Below, piece by piece: positions 16,332 through 26,642 of a stretch of DNA of 49,407 nt. Below the pieces are notes generated by a model. The model searched no databases. It was not told where the DNA came from and saw only the letters and a program-made list of their open reading frames with translations. Source of the stretch: Gemmatimonadota bacterium. GTDB taxonomy: Bacteria > Gemmatimonadota > Gemmatimonadetes > Longimicrobiales > Longimicrobiaceae. Positions within the stretch are counted from its first letter, which is position 1. Each line of letters starts with the position of its first letter. The stretch spans positions 1 to 49,407 of the forward strand of contig JAIRKD010000101.1 in the NCBI GenBank assembly GCA_031260285.1, written 5' to 3'. Both the position numbers and the translations under genes were made by a program.

Positions 16332-19133
16332 TTGGCTAAGGTTCTCGTGGTTGTTGAGTCGCCGACCAAGGCCCGGACGATCAGCGGCTTCCTGCCTGCG
16401 GGTTATCAGGTCGCTGCGTCGATGGGCCACATTCGCGATCTCCCCGAAAAGGCGAGTGAGATTCCCGAGGCACAGCGGGGTGCTGACTGGGCGCGTCTTG
16501 GCGTTAACGTCAAGGACGACTTCCAGCCGCTCTACGTTGTTCCTGCCTCGAAGAAGAAAGTCGTAACCGAACTGCGTGGAAAGCTGCGTGATGCGGAACG
16601 ACTCATCCTCGCAACCGACGAGGACCGCGAGGGGGAAAGCATCGGCTGGCATCTGTTCGAGGTGCTGAAGCCGAAGGTCCCTGTGGAGCGGATCGTCTTC
16701 CATGAGATCACACCCGAGGCCATCCGTGATGCTCTCCGCCATCCGCGACAGGTTGATCTGAACCTGGTCCGTGCCCAGGAGACCCGGCGGATCCTTGACC
16801 GGCTGGTCGGCTACACCGTCTCTCCGGTACTCTGGAAGAAGATCGCTTCAGGCCTTTCCGCCGGTCGTGTCCAGTCAGTTGCCGTTGCGCTCATCGTGGA
16901 GCGTGAGAAGGAACGGCGCGCCTTCCGTTCGGGAAGCTACTGGGATCTCAAGGCCCATCTGCTTCGGGCGCAGGAGCCGTTTACGGCGCAGCTGCAGTCC
17001 GTGGGAGGGAAGCGGGTCGCTACCGGTCGCGACTTTGATGAGTCAACCGGTCGCCTGATCGAGGGCCGGGGTGTTCTCCTTCTCGATGAGGACGCGGCAA
17101 GGGCTCTGCGCGCGCGGATCGAGAACACCGCCTGGACTGTTGGTGAGACGGAAGAGAAGCCGGCGATCCGCAGGCCCGCGGCTCCGTTTACCACCTCCAC
17201 GCTTCAGCAGGAGGCCAACCGGAAGCTCCGGCTTTCGGCGCGCGAGACAATGCGCATCGCCCAGCGCCTCTACGAGGAGGGGCTGATCACCTACATGCGA
17301 ACCGATTCGGTCAACCTTTCGGGCCAGGCGATCGGCGCCGCCCGTGACCGGATCCGCCGCCAGTATGGTGAAGAGTACCTCAGTGCTGCGCCGCGTCAGT
17401 ATACCACCCAGGCCAAGGGCGCCCAGGAAGCTCACGAAGCGATCCGTCCCGCGGGGACCGAGATGCGGCCGGTGGCGGAGACCGGTCTGAGCGGCCGCGA
17501 AGCGCAGCTTTACGAGATGATCTGGAAGCGGACGATCGCTTCACAGATGGCGGATGCCCGTCTTACCCAGATCTCCGCGCTCATTCATGCGGATGACGCT
17601 GTTTTCCGCGCCGCCGGTCGCCGGGTCGACTTCCCCGGTTTCTTCCGGGCGTACGTGGAGGGCAGTGATGATCCTGAGGCGGCGCTGGAGGATCGCGATG
17701 AACCGCTTCCCCGGCTGAAGAAGGGCGACTCTGTTGAGGCGCGCTCCATTGAAGCGATCGGTCACGAGACGCAGCCGCCCGCCCGCTTCACCGAGGCGTC
17801 GCTGGTGAAGATGCTGGAGAATGAGGGGATCGGCCGACCGAGCACCTACGCGTCAATCATCGGAACGATCATCGACCGTGGATACGTGGAACTGCAGGCC
17901 AATCAGCTGGTTCCGACCTATACAGCATTTGCTGTCACGGGTCTGCTCGAAAATCATTTCCGTTCGCTGGTGGATACCCGTTTCACGGCGCGAATGGAGG
18001 AAGAGCTCGACGAGATCGCCCGCGGTGACGCGGCCTGGCTACCCTATCTCCAGCACTTCTTCAACGGACCGGAAGGCCTGGAGCGTCAGACTTCTGAGGT
18101 TGACGCCCGGATTGATCCCCGCGAGGCATCCACGGTTCGTCTTGAGGGTATCCCCGGGACTGTGCGGATTGGAAAGTTCGGCCCCTACGTGGAGGTCGAA
18201 CGTGATGGCGCGATGGTCACCGCATCGATCCCTGCGACCATTCCACCCGGTGACCTTACCGGTGAGGATGTGGACCGCCTGCTCCGCGAAAAGACACTTG
18301 GCCCCGAGGTCATCGGTCATCACCCGACCTCCGGGGAGCCTGTATTCCTCAGGACGGGACGGTTCGGTCTCTACGTCCAGCTCGGCGAGCCTGTTGACGA
18401 TGGAAAGCCGAGGCGCGCATCGCTGCCCAAGGGCGCCGGGGCTGATGATGTGACTCTTGAGATGGCGCTCCGGCTGCTTTCTCTGCCGCGCATGCTCGGA
18501 AAACATCCTGTCACCGGCAAGCCGGTTGAAGCGGGAATCGGCCGCTTCGGACCCTTTGTGGTTCATGACGGCGAATTCCGCTCGCTGACCAAAGGTGATG
18601 ACGTCTATACGATCGGGTTTGAGCGCGCGCTCGAAATCCTTTCGCAGCCGAAGCGCACCCGGTCGACGGTGGAGCCGATCCGCGAGATCGGAAAACACCC
18701 CGCGGATGGCGAGCCGATCTCCCTGTTTGCGGGACGGTACGGCCCCTACGTCAAACATGGTGATGTCAACGCGTCACTTCCACGGGAGATGGACCCTGAC
18801 GCGCTTTCCGTAGCAGAAGCGGTTGAACTCCTCGCCGCACGCGCCGCAACCGCGAAGAAGCCTGCCCGTGGCCGCGGAGGTCGCGCCTCGGGAGCAGGGA
18901 AGACAGGAGCGGTAAAGGCTGGAACTACCCGGGCGGGGAAGGCAAAATCCGGTTCGGGAACGCGGGCCGCCGGAACGGCTGCAGCTGCGACAAAGAAGGC
19001 AACCGCCGGGAAGTCCGCTGCGGCCACAAAATCCCCGAAGGGATCCGCCCGATCTACTGCCGCGAAGTCCTCGGGCGGTACGGGGGCCGGGCGTTCCAGC
19101 GGGCGGAAGGGTACCGCGGGCGGCGAGGCGTAG
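16332..19133 (+). CDS. topA: DNA topoisomerase I (type IA)
   Basis: Relaxes negative supercoils by single-strand passage. 933 residues. Toprim domain at the start ([25 protein letters not shown] near 95-107), catalytic Tyr321 in [12 protein letters not shown]. The C-terminus has no Cys4 zinc fingers; instead there are about four G-[RK]-F/Y-GPYV-type repeats (about 600-820), then a tail of about 95 residues made of Lys, Ala, Gly, Ser and Thr, like histone H1 tails. I start at TTG 16332, eight bases after GGGGAG; a GTG at 16296 would add twelve residues. Confidence 0.94.
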   Translation: MAKVLVVVESPTKARTISGFLPAGYQVAASMGHIRDLPEKASEIPEAQRGADWARLGVNVKDDFQPLYVVPASKKKVVTELRGKLRDAERLILATDEDREGESIGWHLFEVLKPKVPVERIVFHEITPEAIRDALRHPRQVDLNLVRAQETRRILDRLVGYTVSPVLWKKIASGLSAGRVQSVAVALIVEREKERRAFRSGSYWDLKAHLLRAQEPFTAQLQSVGGKRVATGRDFDESTGRLIEGRGVLLLDEDAARALRARIENTAWTVGETEEKPAIRRPAAPFTTSTLQQEANRKLRLSARETMRIAQRLYEEGLITYMRTDSVNLSGQAIGAARDRIRRQYGEEYLSAAPRQYTTQAKGAQEAHEAIRPAGTEMRPVAETGLSGREAQLYEMIWKRTIASQMADARLTQISALIHADDAVFRAAGRRVDFPGFFRAYVEGSDDPEAALEDRDEPLPRLKKGDSVEARSIEAIGHETQPPARFTEASLVKMLENEGIGRPSTYASIIGTIIDRGYVELQANQLVPTYTAFAVTGLLENHFRSLVDTRFTARMEEELDEIARGDAAWLPYLQHFFNGPEGLERQTSEVDARIDPREASTVRLEGIPGTVRIGKFGPYVEVERDGAMVTASIPATIPPGDLTGEDVDRLLREKTLGPEVIGHHPTSGEPVFLRTGRFGLYVQLGEPVDDGKPRRASLPKGAGADDVTLEMALRLLSLPRMLGKHPVTGKPVEAGIGRFGPFVVHDGEFRSLTKGDDVYTIGFERALEILSQPKRTRSTVEPIREIGKHPADGEPISLFAGRYGPYVKHGDVNASLPREMDPDALSVAEAVELLAARAATAKKPARGRGGRASGAGKTGAVKAGTTRAGKAKSGSGTRAAGTAAAATKKATAGKSAAATKSPKGSARSTAAKSSGGTGAGRSSGRKGTAGGEA

Positions 19134-19144
19134 ACGAGGCGGGG

Positions 19145-20488
19145 ATGGCGAAGATATCGGTAGTAGGCGGCGGCCTTTCCGGCTGTGAAGCCGCCTGGCG
19201 GCTGGCGGAGCAGGGTCACGAGGTGACGCTCCATGAGATGCGTCCCGTTCGCGGTACTCCCGCGCACAGCACGGATCTCCTCGGAGAGATTGTCTGCACA
19301 AATTCGTTCAAATCAACCGACCCCACAAACGCACACGGTCTCCTGAAGACGGAGATGCGCGCGCTGGGCTCACTCCTGCTCGCGGTCGCGGAGGAAACCC
19401 GGATTCCGGGCGGAACCGCGCTTGTCGTGGACCGGAACGAATTCGCCCGCCGGATGACGGCAATCATCGAAGCCCATCCGTGCATCACAATTGTGCGGGA
19501 CGAGGTCACTGAGCTTCCCGCTGGTCCCGCCATCGTCGCAACCGGCCCGCTCACCTCCGATGCCCTCTCAACCCGCATCCGGGAGGCTCTGGGCGAAGGT
19601 GGTCTCGCCTTTTTCGACGCGATCGCCCCGATTGTCTCCGGCGAATCCCTGGATCACAATGTCGTTTTCCCCGCATCACGGTGGGGGAAGGGTGACGGCG
19701 ACGATTATCTGAACGCTCCTATGGACGCGCCGCAGTATCGCACGTTTGTTGAGGCGCTCAGGAGCGCGGAGGGTTACGAGGGCCACGACTGGGAAGCGGT
19801 TCCCTATTTTGAGGGATGCCTCCCGATCGAAGTCATGGCGGAGCGAGGTGAAGATACCCTCCGCTTCGGCCCGATGAAGCCGATCGGCCTCCAGGTCCCG
19901 CAATGGGGCGGGCGCAGGGCTTTTGCCGTGGTCCAGCTCCGCCGGGAGGACCGGTCCGGGCAGCTCTGGAACCTCGTCGGCTTCCAGACCCGCCTGAAGA
20001 TCGGCGAACAGGCGCGGGTCTTCCGCATGATCCCCGGCCTGGAGAACGCGGAGTTCCTCCGCTGGGGCTCCATCCACCGGAACACGTATCTCAACTTCCC
20101 GGGTGGACTTTCCGCCCACGGCTCTCCTCCCGATCGGCCTGATCTGATCTTTGCGGGCCAGCTGACCGGGGTGGAGGGATACACGGAGTCCACTGCTGTC
20201 GGGATTCTGGCCGCAGTGAACCTTGACCGGATCGTGCGCGGTCACCCCCCCGTGCTTCCTCCCTCAACGGGGATGCTGGGCGGCCTCATGCGCTATCTCC
20301 GCGACGCGAAACCCGCGCACTTTCAGCCGATGAACTCCAACTTCGGCCTCGTTGACACTCTTCCCGAGGTCATCCGGGACAAGGACCGGAAGCGAGAAAT
20401 GATTGTTGAACGTGCCACGGCGGATTTTGAGCGGTGGATGGCGGAGAACGCGATCGAACCGGTGGTCCCGACGCTGAAGGTGCTCTGA
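19145..20488 (+). CDS. trmFO: Methylenetetrahydrofolate-tRNA (uracil-54-C5)-methyltransferase
   Basis: Makes ribothymidine at position 54 of tRNA using methylenetetrahydrofolate and FADH2. 447 residues with the FAD-binding start VVGGGLSGCEAAWRLAEQG, CTNSFKSTDPTNAHGLLKTEMR and the C-terminal GMLGGLMRYL, close to the family length. It sits between topA and xerC as in Bacillus. The stop overlaps the xerC start as ATGA. Confidence 0.96.
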   Translation: MAKISVVGGGLSGCEAAWRLAEQGHEVTLHEMRPVRGTPAHSTDLLGEIVCTNSFKSTDPTNAHGLLKTEMRALGSLLLAVAEETRIPGGTALVVDRNEFARRMTAIIEAHPCITIVRDEVTELPAGPAIVATGPLTSDALSTRIREALGEGGLAFFDAIAPIVSGESLDHNVVFPASRWGKGDGDDYLNAPMDAPQYRTFVEALRSAEGYEGHDWEAVPYFEGCLPIEVMAERGEDTLRFGPMKPIGLQVPQWGGRRAFAVVQLRREDRSGQLWNLVGFQTRLKIGEQARVFRMIPGLENAEFLRWGSIHRNTYLNFPGGLSAHGSPPDRPDLIFAGQLTGVEGYTESTAVGILAAVNLDRIVRGHPPVLPPSTGMLGGLMRYLRDAKPAHFQPMNSNFGLVDTLPEVIRDKDRKREMIVERATADFERWMAENAIEPVVPTLKVL

Positions 20489-21483
20489 TGAGCGCGGGGG
20501 GACGGGGTCGACGTGCGCGGCAGGCAGATGCCGAGGCTCCCCGCCCGGATGACCCTTCCGGTACCCGCACTGCTGAACTGACCGCCTTCCTTCTCCACAT
20601 CTCGGGTGAGCGGCGGCTGTCTCCGCAGACAGTTGCCGCCTATACTCGCGACCTCAGTGAACTGGAGCTCTTCCTCGGGGAGTATTTCGGCACCGGGACC
20701 CTCCTCTGGAAGGACGTTGACCGCCTCGCGATCCGTTCCTTTATGGGTGACTGTGCTGGTCGCCGCGGTCTCTCCCGACGGTCCGTCGCCCGCAAACTGT
20801 CCGCGGTCCGGACGTTTTTCCGCTTCCTTCATCTCGAAGAGATTGTTGACGCGAACCCCGCGCGCACCGTACGCACCCCCAGGGCAGAACGCACGCTTCC
20901 CGCATACCTGACCCGCGAACAGACCGAACGACTTTTCGCGACACTGGAAGCCCGCGCGATGGAAGGCGGTTTCCAGGCCACCCGTAACCTCGCGATTGTC
21001 GAGCTCTTCTATTCCTGCGGTCTCCGGCTCTCGGAACTTCAGGGGTTGAACCTGGGGGATGTTGATCTTGTCTCGGATCGCGTTCGTGTACTGGGGAAGG
21101 GAAGAAAGGAGCGGATCGTGCCGATGGGTCGCCTCGCGACAGCAGCGATCCGCCGGTATCTGACCCGCCGTGATGAGCTTGCTGTGACGGCCCCGGGCTC
21201 CGACCGTCGGGCGCTTTTCCTTTCCCGTTCCGGTCACCGCCTCTCTGCGCGCCGGATCCAGCAGTTCATCACCCGGTTCCTGGATCTTGTCGCGAACGAG
21301 ACCGGCCTCTCCACACACTCGATCCGCCACAGCTTTGCCACCCATCTTGTGGATGCCGGGGCGGATCTGATGGCCGTCAAGGAGCTGCTCGGCCACTCCA
21401 GCCTTTCGACGACCCGTATCTATACGCACACCTCCACGGAGCGGCTGAAGAAGGTTTACCGGAAGGCGCACCCCCGGGCATGA
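20488..21483 (+). CDS. xerC: Tyrosine recombinase XerC
   Basis: Resolves chromosome dimers together with XerD at dif. 331 residues: SAM-like N-terminal domain (about 27-120) and a catalytic domain with all active-site residues visible: Arg180, Lys204, His277, Arg280, His303 and nucleophile Tyr312. The first 25 residues are a basic, Gly-rich extension. ATGA overlap with trmFO. In this gene order it could equally be annotated CodV; the context favours XerC over a mobile integrase. Confidence 0.92.
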   Translation: MSAGGRGRRARQADAEAPRPDDPSGTRTAELTAFLLHISGERRLSPQTVAAYTRDLSELELFLGEYFGTGTLLWKDVDRLAIRSFMGDCAGRRGLSRRSVARKLSAVRTFFRFLHLEEIVDANPARTVRTPRAERTLPAYLTREQTERLFATLEARAMEGGFQATRNLAIVELFYSCGLRLSELQGLNLGDVDLVSDRVRVLGKGRKERIVPMGRLATAAIRRYLTRRDELAVTAPGSDRRALFLSRSGHRLSARRIQQFITRFLDLVANETGLSTHSIRHSFATHLVDAGADLMAVKELLGHSSLSTTRIYTHTSTERLKKVYRKAHPRA

Positions 21484-21621
21484 GTCATCAGGGAAGCCGG
21501 GAAGGGAACCCCTGCTTCTTCTCAGGACATACCCGTGGCTGCACGGTTTTCGGGACGGGAGGGGGTCAATCTGGATCCGCGGATAAATACCGGCGTCACA
21601 CATATCAGCAGCCCGCGGGGA

Positions 21622-21635
21622 CGTTGCATGCAACG
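21622..21635. repeat. Dispersed palindrome, copy 1
   Basis: CGTTGCATGCAACG, a perfect 14-base palindrome. The inner 12 bases recur at 28446-28457 and 40470-40481, always between genes. Confidence 0.7.
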
Positions 21636-21714
21636 CCCGATAGATGCATCTGTGTGGACTCTGCGTATCCCACCCGCTGATGGTACAGGGCACCCTCCGC
21701 GCCTGTGGGGTATA

Positions 21715-21737
21715 GGGGCAGGATTGAAACCTGCTCC
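21715..21737. repeat. GC-rich TGAAACC palindrome, copy 1
   Basis: A 23-base inverted repeat with arms GGGGCAGG and CCTGCTCC around TTGAAA-type sequence. It is related to the copies at 28527-28547 and 41160-41179. Confidence 0.6.
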
Positions 21738-21826
21738 TGTTGTGCGCATGGCATACCACATTCGCGCAAAGCGCCGGTAATTCACTGCTCCGGACACGTT
21801 GAATCACCCAGGCTGCGTCAGGAAAT

Positions 21827-22363
21827 ATGATTGAAATACACGCCACAACGATTCTCGCGGTCCGGAAAGACGGACGGGTCGCCCTTGGCGGTGACGGCCA
21901 GGTCACGATGGGTGACAGCGTGATGAAGGCAAACGCCGTGAAGGTACGGAAGATCGGGGAAGGCAGGGTTCTCGCCGGCTTTGCGGGTTCCGTTGCGGAT
22001 GCTTTTACGCTCTTCGAGAAGTTTGAGGAGAAGCTTGAGCGCTATCCCGGCAACCTTTCCCGCGCCGCGGTTGAACTCGCCCGGGACTGGCGTTCCGATC
22101 GGGTGCTCCGTCGTCTCGAAGCGCTTCTTGCGGTCGCGGACCGGCAGAACCTGTACGTCCTTTCGGGCAACGGAGATGTGATCCAGCCTGATGACGAGGT
22201 TGTCGGCATCGGGTCCGGCGGTTCCTATGCCCTCGCAGCGGCCCGTGCCCTGAAGGAGAACACCGACCTCTCCGCCGCGGAAGTGGTTCGCCGCAGCCTG
22301 GAGATCGCTGGTGATATCTGCATCTATACGAACCGGAATATCACGGTTCTTGAACTCGATTGA
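21827..22363 (+). CDS. hslV: ATP-dependent protease subunit HslV
   Basis: Proteasome-like peptidase that forms two hexameric rings with the HslU unfoldase. 178 residues. A six-residue propeptide MIEIHA precedes the catalytic Thr7 ([21 protein letters not shown]), so processing is expected after Ala6. This resembles E. coli HslV, not the Ser-type Bacillus Clp[16 protein letters not shown] is the conserved Gly loop. hslU follows almost at once. Confidence 0.96.
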   Translation: MIEIHATTILAVRKDGRVALGGDGQVTMGDSVMKANAVKVRKIGEGRVLAGFAGSVADAFTLFEKFEEKLERYPGNLSRAAVELARDWRSDRVLRRLEALLAVADRQNLYVLSGNGDVIQPDDEVVGIGSGGSYALAAARALKENTDLSAAEVVRRSLEIAGDICIYTNRNITVLELD

Positions 22364-22374
22364 TCAAGCCCGAC

Positions 22375-23943
22375 ATGACGCCAGGAAACGGATCCGAAAA
22401 GAATACGCCGGAAGCAGAAACGCCCGGGAAACCCGCGCCGGATACTTCGACAACAGCTTCCTCCGATGAGGAGTCCTGGCTGGAGGACCTCACCCCCCGG
22501 CAGATCGTTGCGGAACTCGACAAGTATATCGTCGGGCAGGACGCGGCCAAGAAAGCAGTGGCTATCGCCCTCCGCAACCGGTGGCGGCGCCAGCGTGTGC
22601 CCGTGGATCTCCGGGAGGAGATCATGCCGAATAATATCATCATGATCGGCCCGACCGGGGTGGGGAAGACGGAGATCGCCCGCCGCCTTGCCCGGCTCAC
22701 CGGCGCGCCGTTTGTGAAGGTGGAGGCCTCGAAGTTCACGGAGGTCGGGTACGTGGGCCGAGATGTGGAGTCCATGATCCGCGATCTGGTGGATGTGGCA
22801 ATCAACCTCGTCCGCAACGAGCGGGAAGAGGATGTCCAGGAGGAGGCGGAGAAGCGGGTGGAGGAGCGTCTGCTCGACCTGCTGATTCCGCCAATGGAAA
22901 GTACATCCGGAAACGCGGAAACAGGGGCAGCCATTCCCCGGGCGTTTATTGTCGGAAGCGACGGGGTTGAGGATCGCCGGGGTGAACCCGCAACCGCCAC
23001 TGACTCGGCCGGCGAGGCTCCTTCTTCCGATCACGATGAAGACCGGAAGGCTCGTGAGCGCCGGGAGCGTACGCGCGCCAGAATGCGTGACCTGCTGCGC
23101 GAGGAGAAGCTGGAGGAGCGTGAGGTGGAGGTTGAGGTCCAGCAGACCGCACCCGTCGAGAACATGATGATGCCGGTGGGCGGGATGGAGGGAATGGACT
23201 TCAACTTCACCGAGATGCTCCAGGAGATGATGCCGAAGCGGATGAAGCGCCGCCAGGTGACGGTGGCGGAGGCCCGCCGCATCCTCCTGCAGGATGAGCT
23301 GGACAAGCTGGTGAATATGGACGAAGTCATCTCCGAGGCGCTTGACCGGGTGGAAGAGACGGGGATAGTCTTTCTTGACGAGATCGACAAGGTGGCGGGT
23401 GAACGTGGCGGGGCCGGGCCGGATGTTTCGCGCGAGGGGGTCCAGCGCGATCTCCTGCCGATTGTTGAGGGCTCCAACGTTCAGACGAAGTACGGGATGG
23501 TACGCACCGATCACATCCTTTTTGTTGCCGCCGGCGCGTTCCATGTCGCAAAGCCGTCAGACCTGATCCCCGAGCTGCAGGGGCGTTTCCCGATCCGGGT
23601 GGAGCTGAAGAACCTGACCGAGGCAGACTTCATCCGGATCCTCCAGGAGCCGAAAAACGCACTGCTCACCCAGTACGAGGCGCTTGTTTCGACCGAGGGC
23701 GCGACGCTCCGGTTCACCCGGGGAGGGGTGGAGGCGATTGCTTCCACCGCCGCCACACTGAACAACCGGATGGAGAATATCGGCGCGCGCCGGCTTCACA
23801 CGGTGCTGACAACGCTTCTGGAGGAGATCATGTTCGACCTCCCGGATGTCGGGAAGGGAGAGATTGTGATTGATGAGGAGCGGGTAAGAGACCGTCTCAA
23901 GGGGATTGTGGAGGACGAGGACCTGCGGAGGTTCATTCTCTGA
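22375..23943 (+). CDS. hslU: ATP-dependent protease ATPase subunit HslU
   Basis: AAA+ unfoldase partner of HslV. About 522 residues against about 443 in E. coli. Walker A GPTGVGKT (92-99), the pore loop GYVGRDVESM (125-134), Walker B IVFLDE (331-336) and the C-terminal LRRFIL that docks in HslV are all present. The extra length is an N-terminal acidic leader (1-35) and an enlarged I-domain (about 170-295) with a Ser/Asp/Glu stretch and a Met-rich part. Start taken as ATG 22375; TTG 22360, overlapping the hslV stop, is possible. Confidence 0.94.
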   Translation: MTPGNGSEKNTPEAETPGKPAPDTSTTASSDEESWLEDLTPRQIVAELDKYIVGQDAAKKAVAIALRNRWRRQRVPVDLREEIMPNNIIMIGPTGVGKTEIARRLARLTGAPFVKVEASKFTEVGYVGRDVESMIRDLVDVAINLVRNEREEDVQEEAEKRVEERLLDLLIPPMESTSGNAETGAAIPRAFIVGSDGVEDRRGEPATATDSAGEAPSSDHDEDRKARERRERTRARMRDLLREEKLEEREVEVEVQQTAPVENMMMPVGGMEGMDFNFTEMLQEMMPKRMKRRQVTVAEARRILLQDELDKLVNMDEVISEALDRVEETGIVFLDEIDKVAGERGGAGPDVSREGVQRDLLPIVEGSNVQTKYGMVRTDHILFVAAGAFHVAKPSDLIPELQGRFPIRVELKNLTEADFIRILQEPKNALLTQYEALVSTEGATLRFTRGGVEAIASTAATLNNRMENIGARRLHTVLTTLLEEIMFDLPDVGKGEIVIDEERVRDRLKGIVEDEDLRRFIL

Positions 23944-24036
23944 GGGGGTGGGGAAGCTGACATTATTCCGCGATTGCCCTCGCCTCTGCCTCAAGTCGCG
24001 AGACCGCAATGCCTGTCACGAGCTCAGGGGGACATC

Positions 24037-24690
24037 ATGAAGAAACCGTTTCTCCTCGCATGCCTCGCCTCTGTCATCGTCGCCGCGCCGGCTCTGGCCC
24101 AGCAGGGTGATGATACGATAGAGGTATGGACCTACAGCGCCCGGTATCTCGAAGCCATGGCCGGTATGGCCACCGTTACAATGGCATCGGATAATATCGA
24201 GACCACCGCTACGGGTGCGAGGCTTGGCGTCATCGCGGGCTGGGGCCGTCAGTTCTGGGCGACAGAGGATGGGATTGGACTGGCGGGCTCTTTTGAGACT
24301 GAGGTCGGGTACAGCGCGGGGGAAGCCTGCGGTAGTCCGTCATATGATCCGAATCAGGAACGATGCATCAAAACAGGTCTTGATGTATATGGTGGTGCGA
24401 AGTTCGGTGCCAATCTGCATGATCGGGTTATTCCATACATCAAGGCAGGACTCAGCAGCGGGAAGGTTAAAAGCGCGTATACAAATCCCTTATATGGAGA
24501 TCCGCAGACGTCCGGCGAGTTCATTCGCATCGGGTTCGGAATGGACTATAATCTCGGGGAAGCGCAGACCTGGATCGGGACGCCGCTTGTACATCAGACT
24601 TATGTAAAACTGGAATACCGGATCAATAATTTTGATTTCCATACCACGGGTGGTCAGCTTCTCGTGGGAGTTGGCCGTCGATTCCCCTGA
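24037..24690 (+). CDS. Outer-membrane beta-barrel protein, OmpA/opacity-type
   Basis: 217 residues. A clear signal peptide (MKKPFLLACLASVIVAAPALAQQ, cut after ALA) is followed by alternating aromatic/small residue strands, e.g. GARLGVIAGWGRQFW, YGGAKFGANL, RVIPYIKAGL, and a C-terminal strand ending LLVGVGRRFP. This is the pattern of small eight-strand porin-like barrels. ATG 24037 follows AGGGGG. It sits where codY is found in Bacillus after hslU. A 169-base gap without gene separates it from the convergent gene at 24860. Confidence 0.75.
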   Translation: MKKPFLLACLASVIVAAPALAQQGDDTIEVWTYSARYLEAMAGMATVTMASDNIETTATGARLGVIAGWGRQFWATEDGIGLAGSFETEVGYSAGEACGSPSYDPNQERCIKTGLDVYGGAKFGANLHDRVIPYIKAGLSSGKVKSAYTNPLYGDPQTSGEFIRIGFGMDYNLGEAQTWIGTPLVHQTYVKLEYRINNFDFHTTGGQLLVGVGRRFP

Positions 24691-24859
24691 TGTGGGTCGC
24701 GGTTTCGAACAGTCGTTCAGCCATCTCTCTGGAAGCGGACAATCCCGGCGCAGGCTTCCCCACCAGCTATTGCCTTTTGTGCTCGATTCGAGGTGTCTCG
24801 CACTTCCGATTTGCTGCCGGTGTGCGGATCTTCGGCAGTTTCCCGGGGAAGCTTTCCCG

Positions 24860-25285
24860 CTAATCCGGAAACGCCACCGTCCGCACCGACTCATCTGTCG
24901 GGCGCTCGCCGGTGATCAGTTCAATCATCGCTGACATCTCTGCGCCCATCTCATCCAGCCGGCGCAGGACCCCGTATGCATGAGCATAGTCGAAGTACAG
25001 CGCCACGGCTTCCTCATGTGCGGGGTGGTACTCCAGGACCTTTTCGTCGAGCCGGTCATGAAGCCCATGGCAGATCGCCGCAACCGCCTGGCGGACGGAG
25101 CGCTGCTCCAGAAGCGTATCAATGCTCAGTGATCCCTTGAGACGCGGCTTCAGCAGCGCCACCTCGACAAGAGACTCAACAGGCGCGGCGACGGCACCTT
25201 CCGGCGCCCCCAGCGGCCCTCCGAGCAACAGATCCGCCCCCGACTCCAGTGCCCGGAGCTCCTCGAAATTGCAGTTCAGGATCAC
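24860..25285 (-). CDS. Conserved-looking soluble protein of unknown function
   Basis: 141 residues, GTG start at 25285 with GGAGG five bases upstream, so the start is secure. The product is acidic and mostly helical from residue 45 on, with His-rich and Tyr-rich parts (ICHGLHDRLDEK, YFDYAHAYGVLRRLDEMG) that could bind a metal or cofactor. The N-terminal third is Leu/Gly/Ala-rich. Family not recognised. It is 130 bases downstream of purK on the same strand, perhaps in the same transcript. Confidence 0.65.
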   Translation of the reverse strand: MILNCNFEELRALESGADLLLGGPLGAPEGAVAAPVESLVEVALLKPRLKGSLSIDTLLEQRSVRQAVAAICHGLHDRLDEKVLEYHPAHEEAVALYFDYAHAYGVLRRLDEMGAEMSAMIELITGERPTDESVRTVAFPD

Positions 25286-25415
25286 AGGCCCTCCAGTGAA
25301 GAACGGTTCAACAATGACCGATCTGATACCCCGCTCCCTCTCTCCCCGGCACTACGCCCATCCGTTCAGCCCATCCGTCTGATCAATCCGGATGAGACTG
25401 CCGTGAGGAGTTCTT

Positions 25416-26642
25416 CTACTCAATACCTCGGTTTCCGGCGGCCGGTTCCGGATTCCGCCTGTATTCCGCCTCAATCGCGGCCCGGGCTTCCATGACCTGA
25501 GTGGCGGCCTCTTCCGCGCTGTCAGCAAGCGCCGTGAGGTGGCCCATCTTGCGGCCCGCCCGCGCAGACTGCTTGCCATACAGGTGAAGGGCAAGTCCCG
25601 GTCGGGCCAGCGCATCCGCAACGGAAAGCAGTCCTTTCCCCGTCCCGCAGTGCTCACCCAGAAGATTCGCCATCGCGGCGGGCCGAAGCAGCTCCGGCCT
25701 GGCGAGCGGCAGGCCGCATACTGCCCGCAACTGCTGCTCGAACTGCGAGACGCTGCAGGCTTCCCAGGTGTAGTGTCCGGAGTTGTGAGGACGTGGCGCG
25801 ATCTCGTTTACGTACAGCTGGTCATCGCGGCCCACAACCATCTCCACAGCGAGCAGCCCCACCACTCCGAGCCCCCGGGTCAGAGTCTCTCCGATCTTCA
25901 CGGCCTCCCGCGCGAGTGGGGCGGGCAGCGGGGCAGGGGCGAGTGTCAGATCGAGAATCCCGTTCTGATGGCGGTTTTCAACAACGGGGAAAGACTCCAC
26001 CCTTCCATCCGGCCCCCGTGCGCAGAGGACGGACACTTCCATCCGGAAGTCCACGAACGCTTCCAGGATAAGGGGAACGACTCCGCCGCCGAGCTCGGCA
26101 AACGCTGTTGCCGCGTCCCCGGGCGAGCGGATCACCGCCTGACCCTTCCCGTCGTAGCCACCGGTTGCGGTCTTGAGAATGGAAGGGGTCCCCAGGTCGC
26201 GCACCGCATCAACCAGCTCCGCCTGTGAGGAGACGGCCCGGAAGTCAGCGGTGCTCAGGCCGAGGCGCCGGGCTTCCGTCTTTTCGAGGATACGGTTCTG
26301 CGCAACCCGCAGCACCCCGGCCCCCGGCCGGACAGGGATAAGCTCCTCCAGTGCGCTGATCGCCCCCACATCCGCGTTTTCCCACTCAAGGGTGACAACA
26401 TCCGCACGGGCGGCAAGCTCCCGCGCCGCGCTGATATCCGCGAGTGGTGCACGGATCTGGTCGTCAGCCACCTGACCAGCCGGTGCTGAACTGTCGGGGT
26501 CCAGAATGATGGTATGGTAGCCCATGCGCCGGGCTTCCAGCGCGAAGAGCCGGCCGAGCTGCCCCCCGCCCACCATACCGATTGTGGCGCCGGGGAGAAT
26601 CGGAGAACCCGGGAGATCCGGGTTATGGATGCGGGAGCTCAC
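25416..26642 (-). CDS. purK: 5-(carboxyamino)imidazole ribonucleotide synthase
   Basis: Carboxylates AIR with ATP and bicarbonate to N5-CAIR in purine synthesis. 408 residues of the ATP-grasp fold: [17 protein letters not shown] at about 21-37, the ATP-binding [14 protein letters not shown], and [15 protein letters not shown] in the active site. GTG start overlaps the purE stop by four bases (GTGA), so purE-purK are translationally coupled. Confidence 0.96.
   Translation of the reverse strand: MSSRIHNPDLPGSPILPGATIGMVGGGQLGRLFALEARRMGYHTIILDPDSSAPAGQVADDQIRAPLADISAARELAARADVVTLEWENADVGAISALEELIPVRPGAGVLRVAQNRILEKTEARRLGLSTADFRAVSSQAELVDAVRDLGTPSILKTATGGYDGKGQAVIRSPGDAATAFAELGGGVVPLILEAFVDFRMEVSVLCARGPDGRVESFPVVENRHQNGILDLTLAPAPLPAPLAREAVKIGETLTRGLGVVGLLAVEMVVGRDDQLYVNEIAPRPHNSGHYTWEACSVSQFEQQLRAVCGLPLARPELLRPAAMANLLGEHCGTGKGLLSVADALARPGLALHLYGKQSARAGRKMGHLTALADSAEEAATQVMEARAAIEAEYRRNPEPAAGNRGIE

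Larger units (their letters stand above)
21484..21826. other. Intergenic region with two palindromic repeats
   Basis: No coding frame is convincing in the 343 bases between xerC and hslV. The region holds one GTTGCATGCAAC palindrome and one GC-rich TGAAACC-centred palindrome, both shared with other intergenic regions of the window. It therefore looks like a repeat insertion point between genes that are usually adjacent. Confidence 0.6.

Noticed and set aside
20488-21483. Tyrosine recombinase as a mobile-element integrase
   Set aside because: Its position between trmFO and hslV and its length match the housekeeping XerC; no attachment site or phage genes are near.
20323-21906. A 527-codon minus-strand open frame opposite xerC
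   Set aside because: It is antisense to trmFO, xerC and hslV, all with full family motifs, and has no homology-like features; high GC produces such frames.
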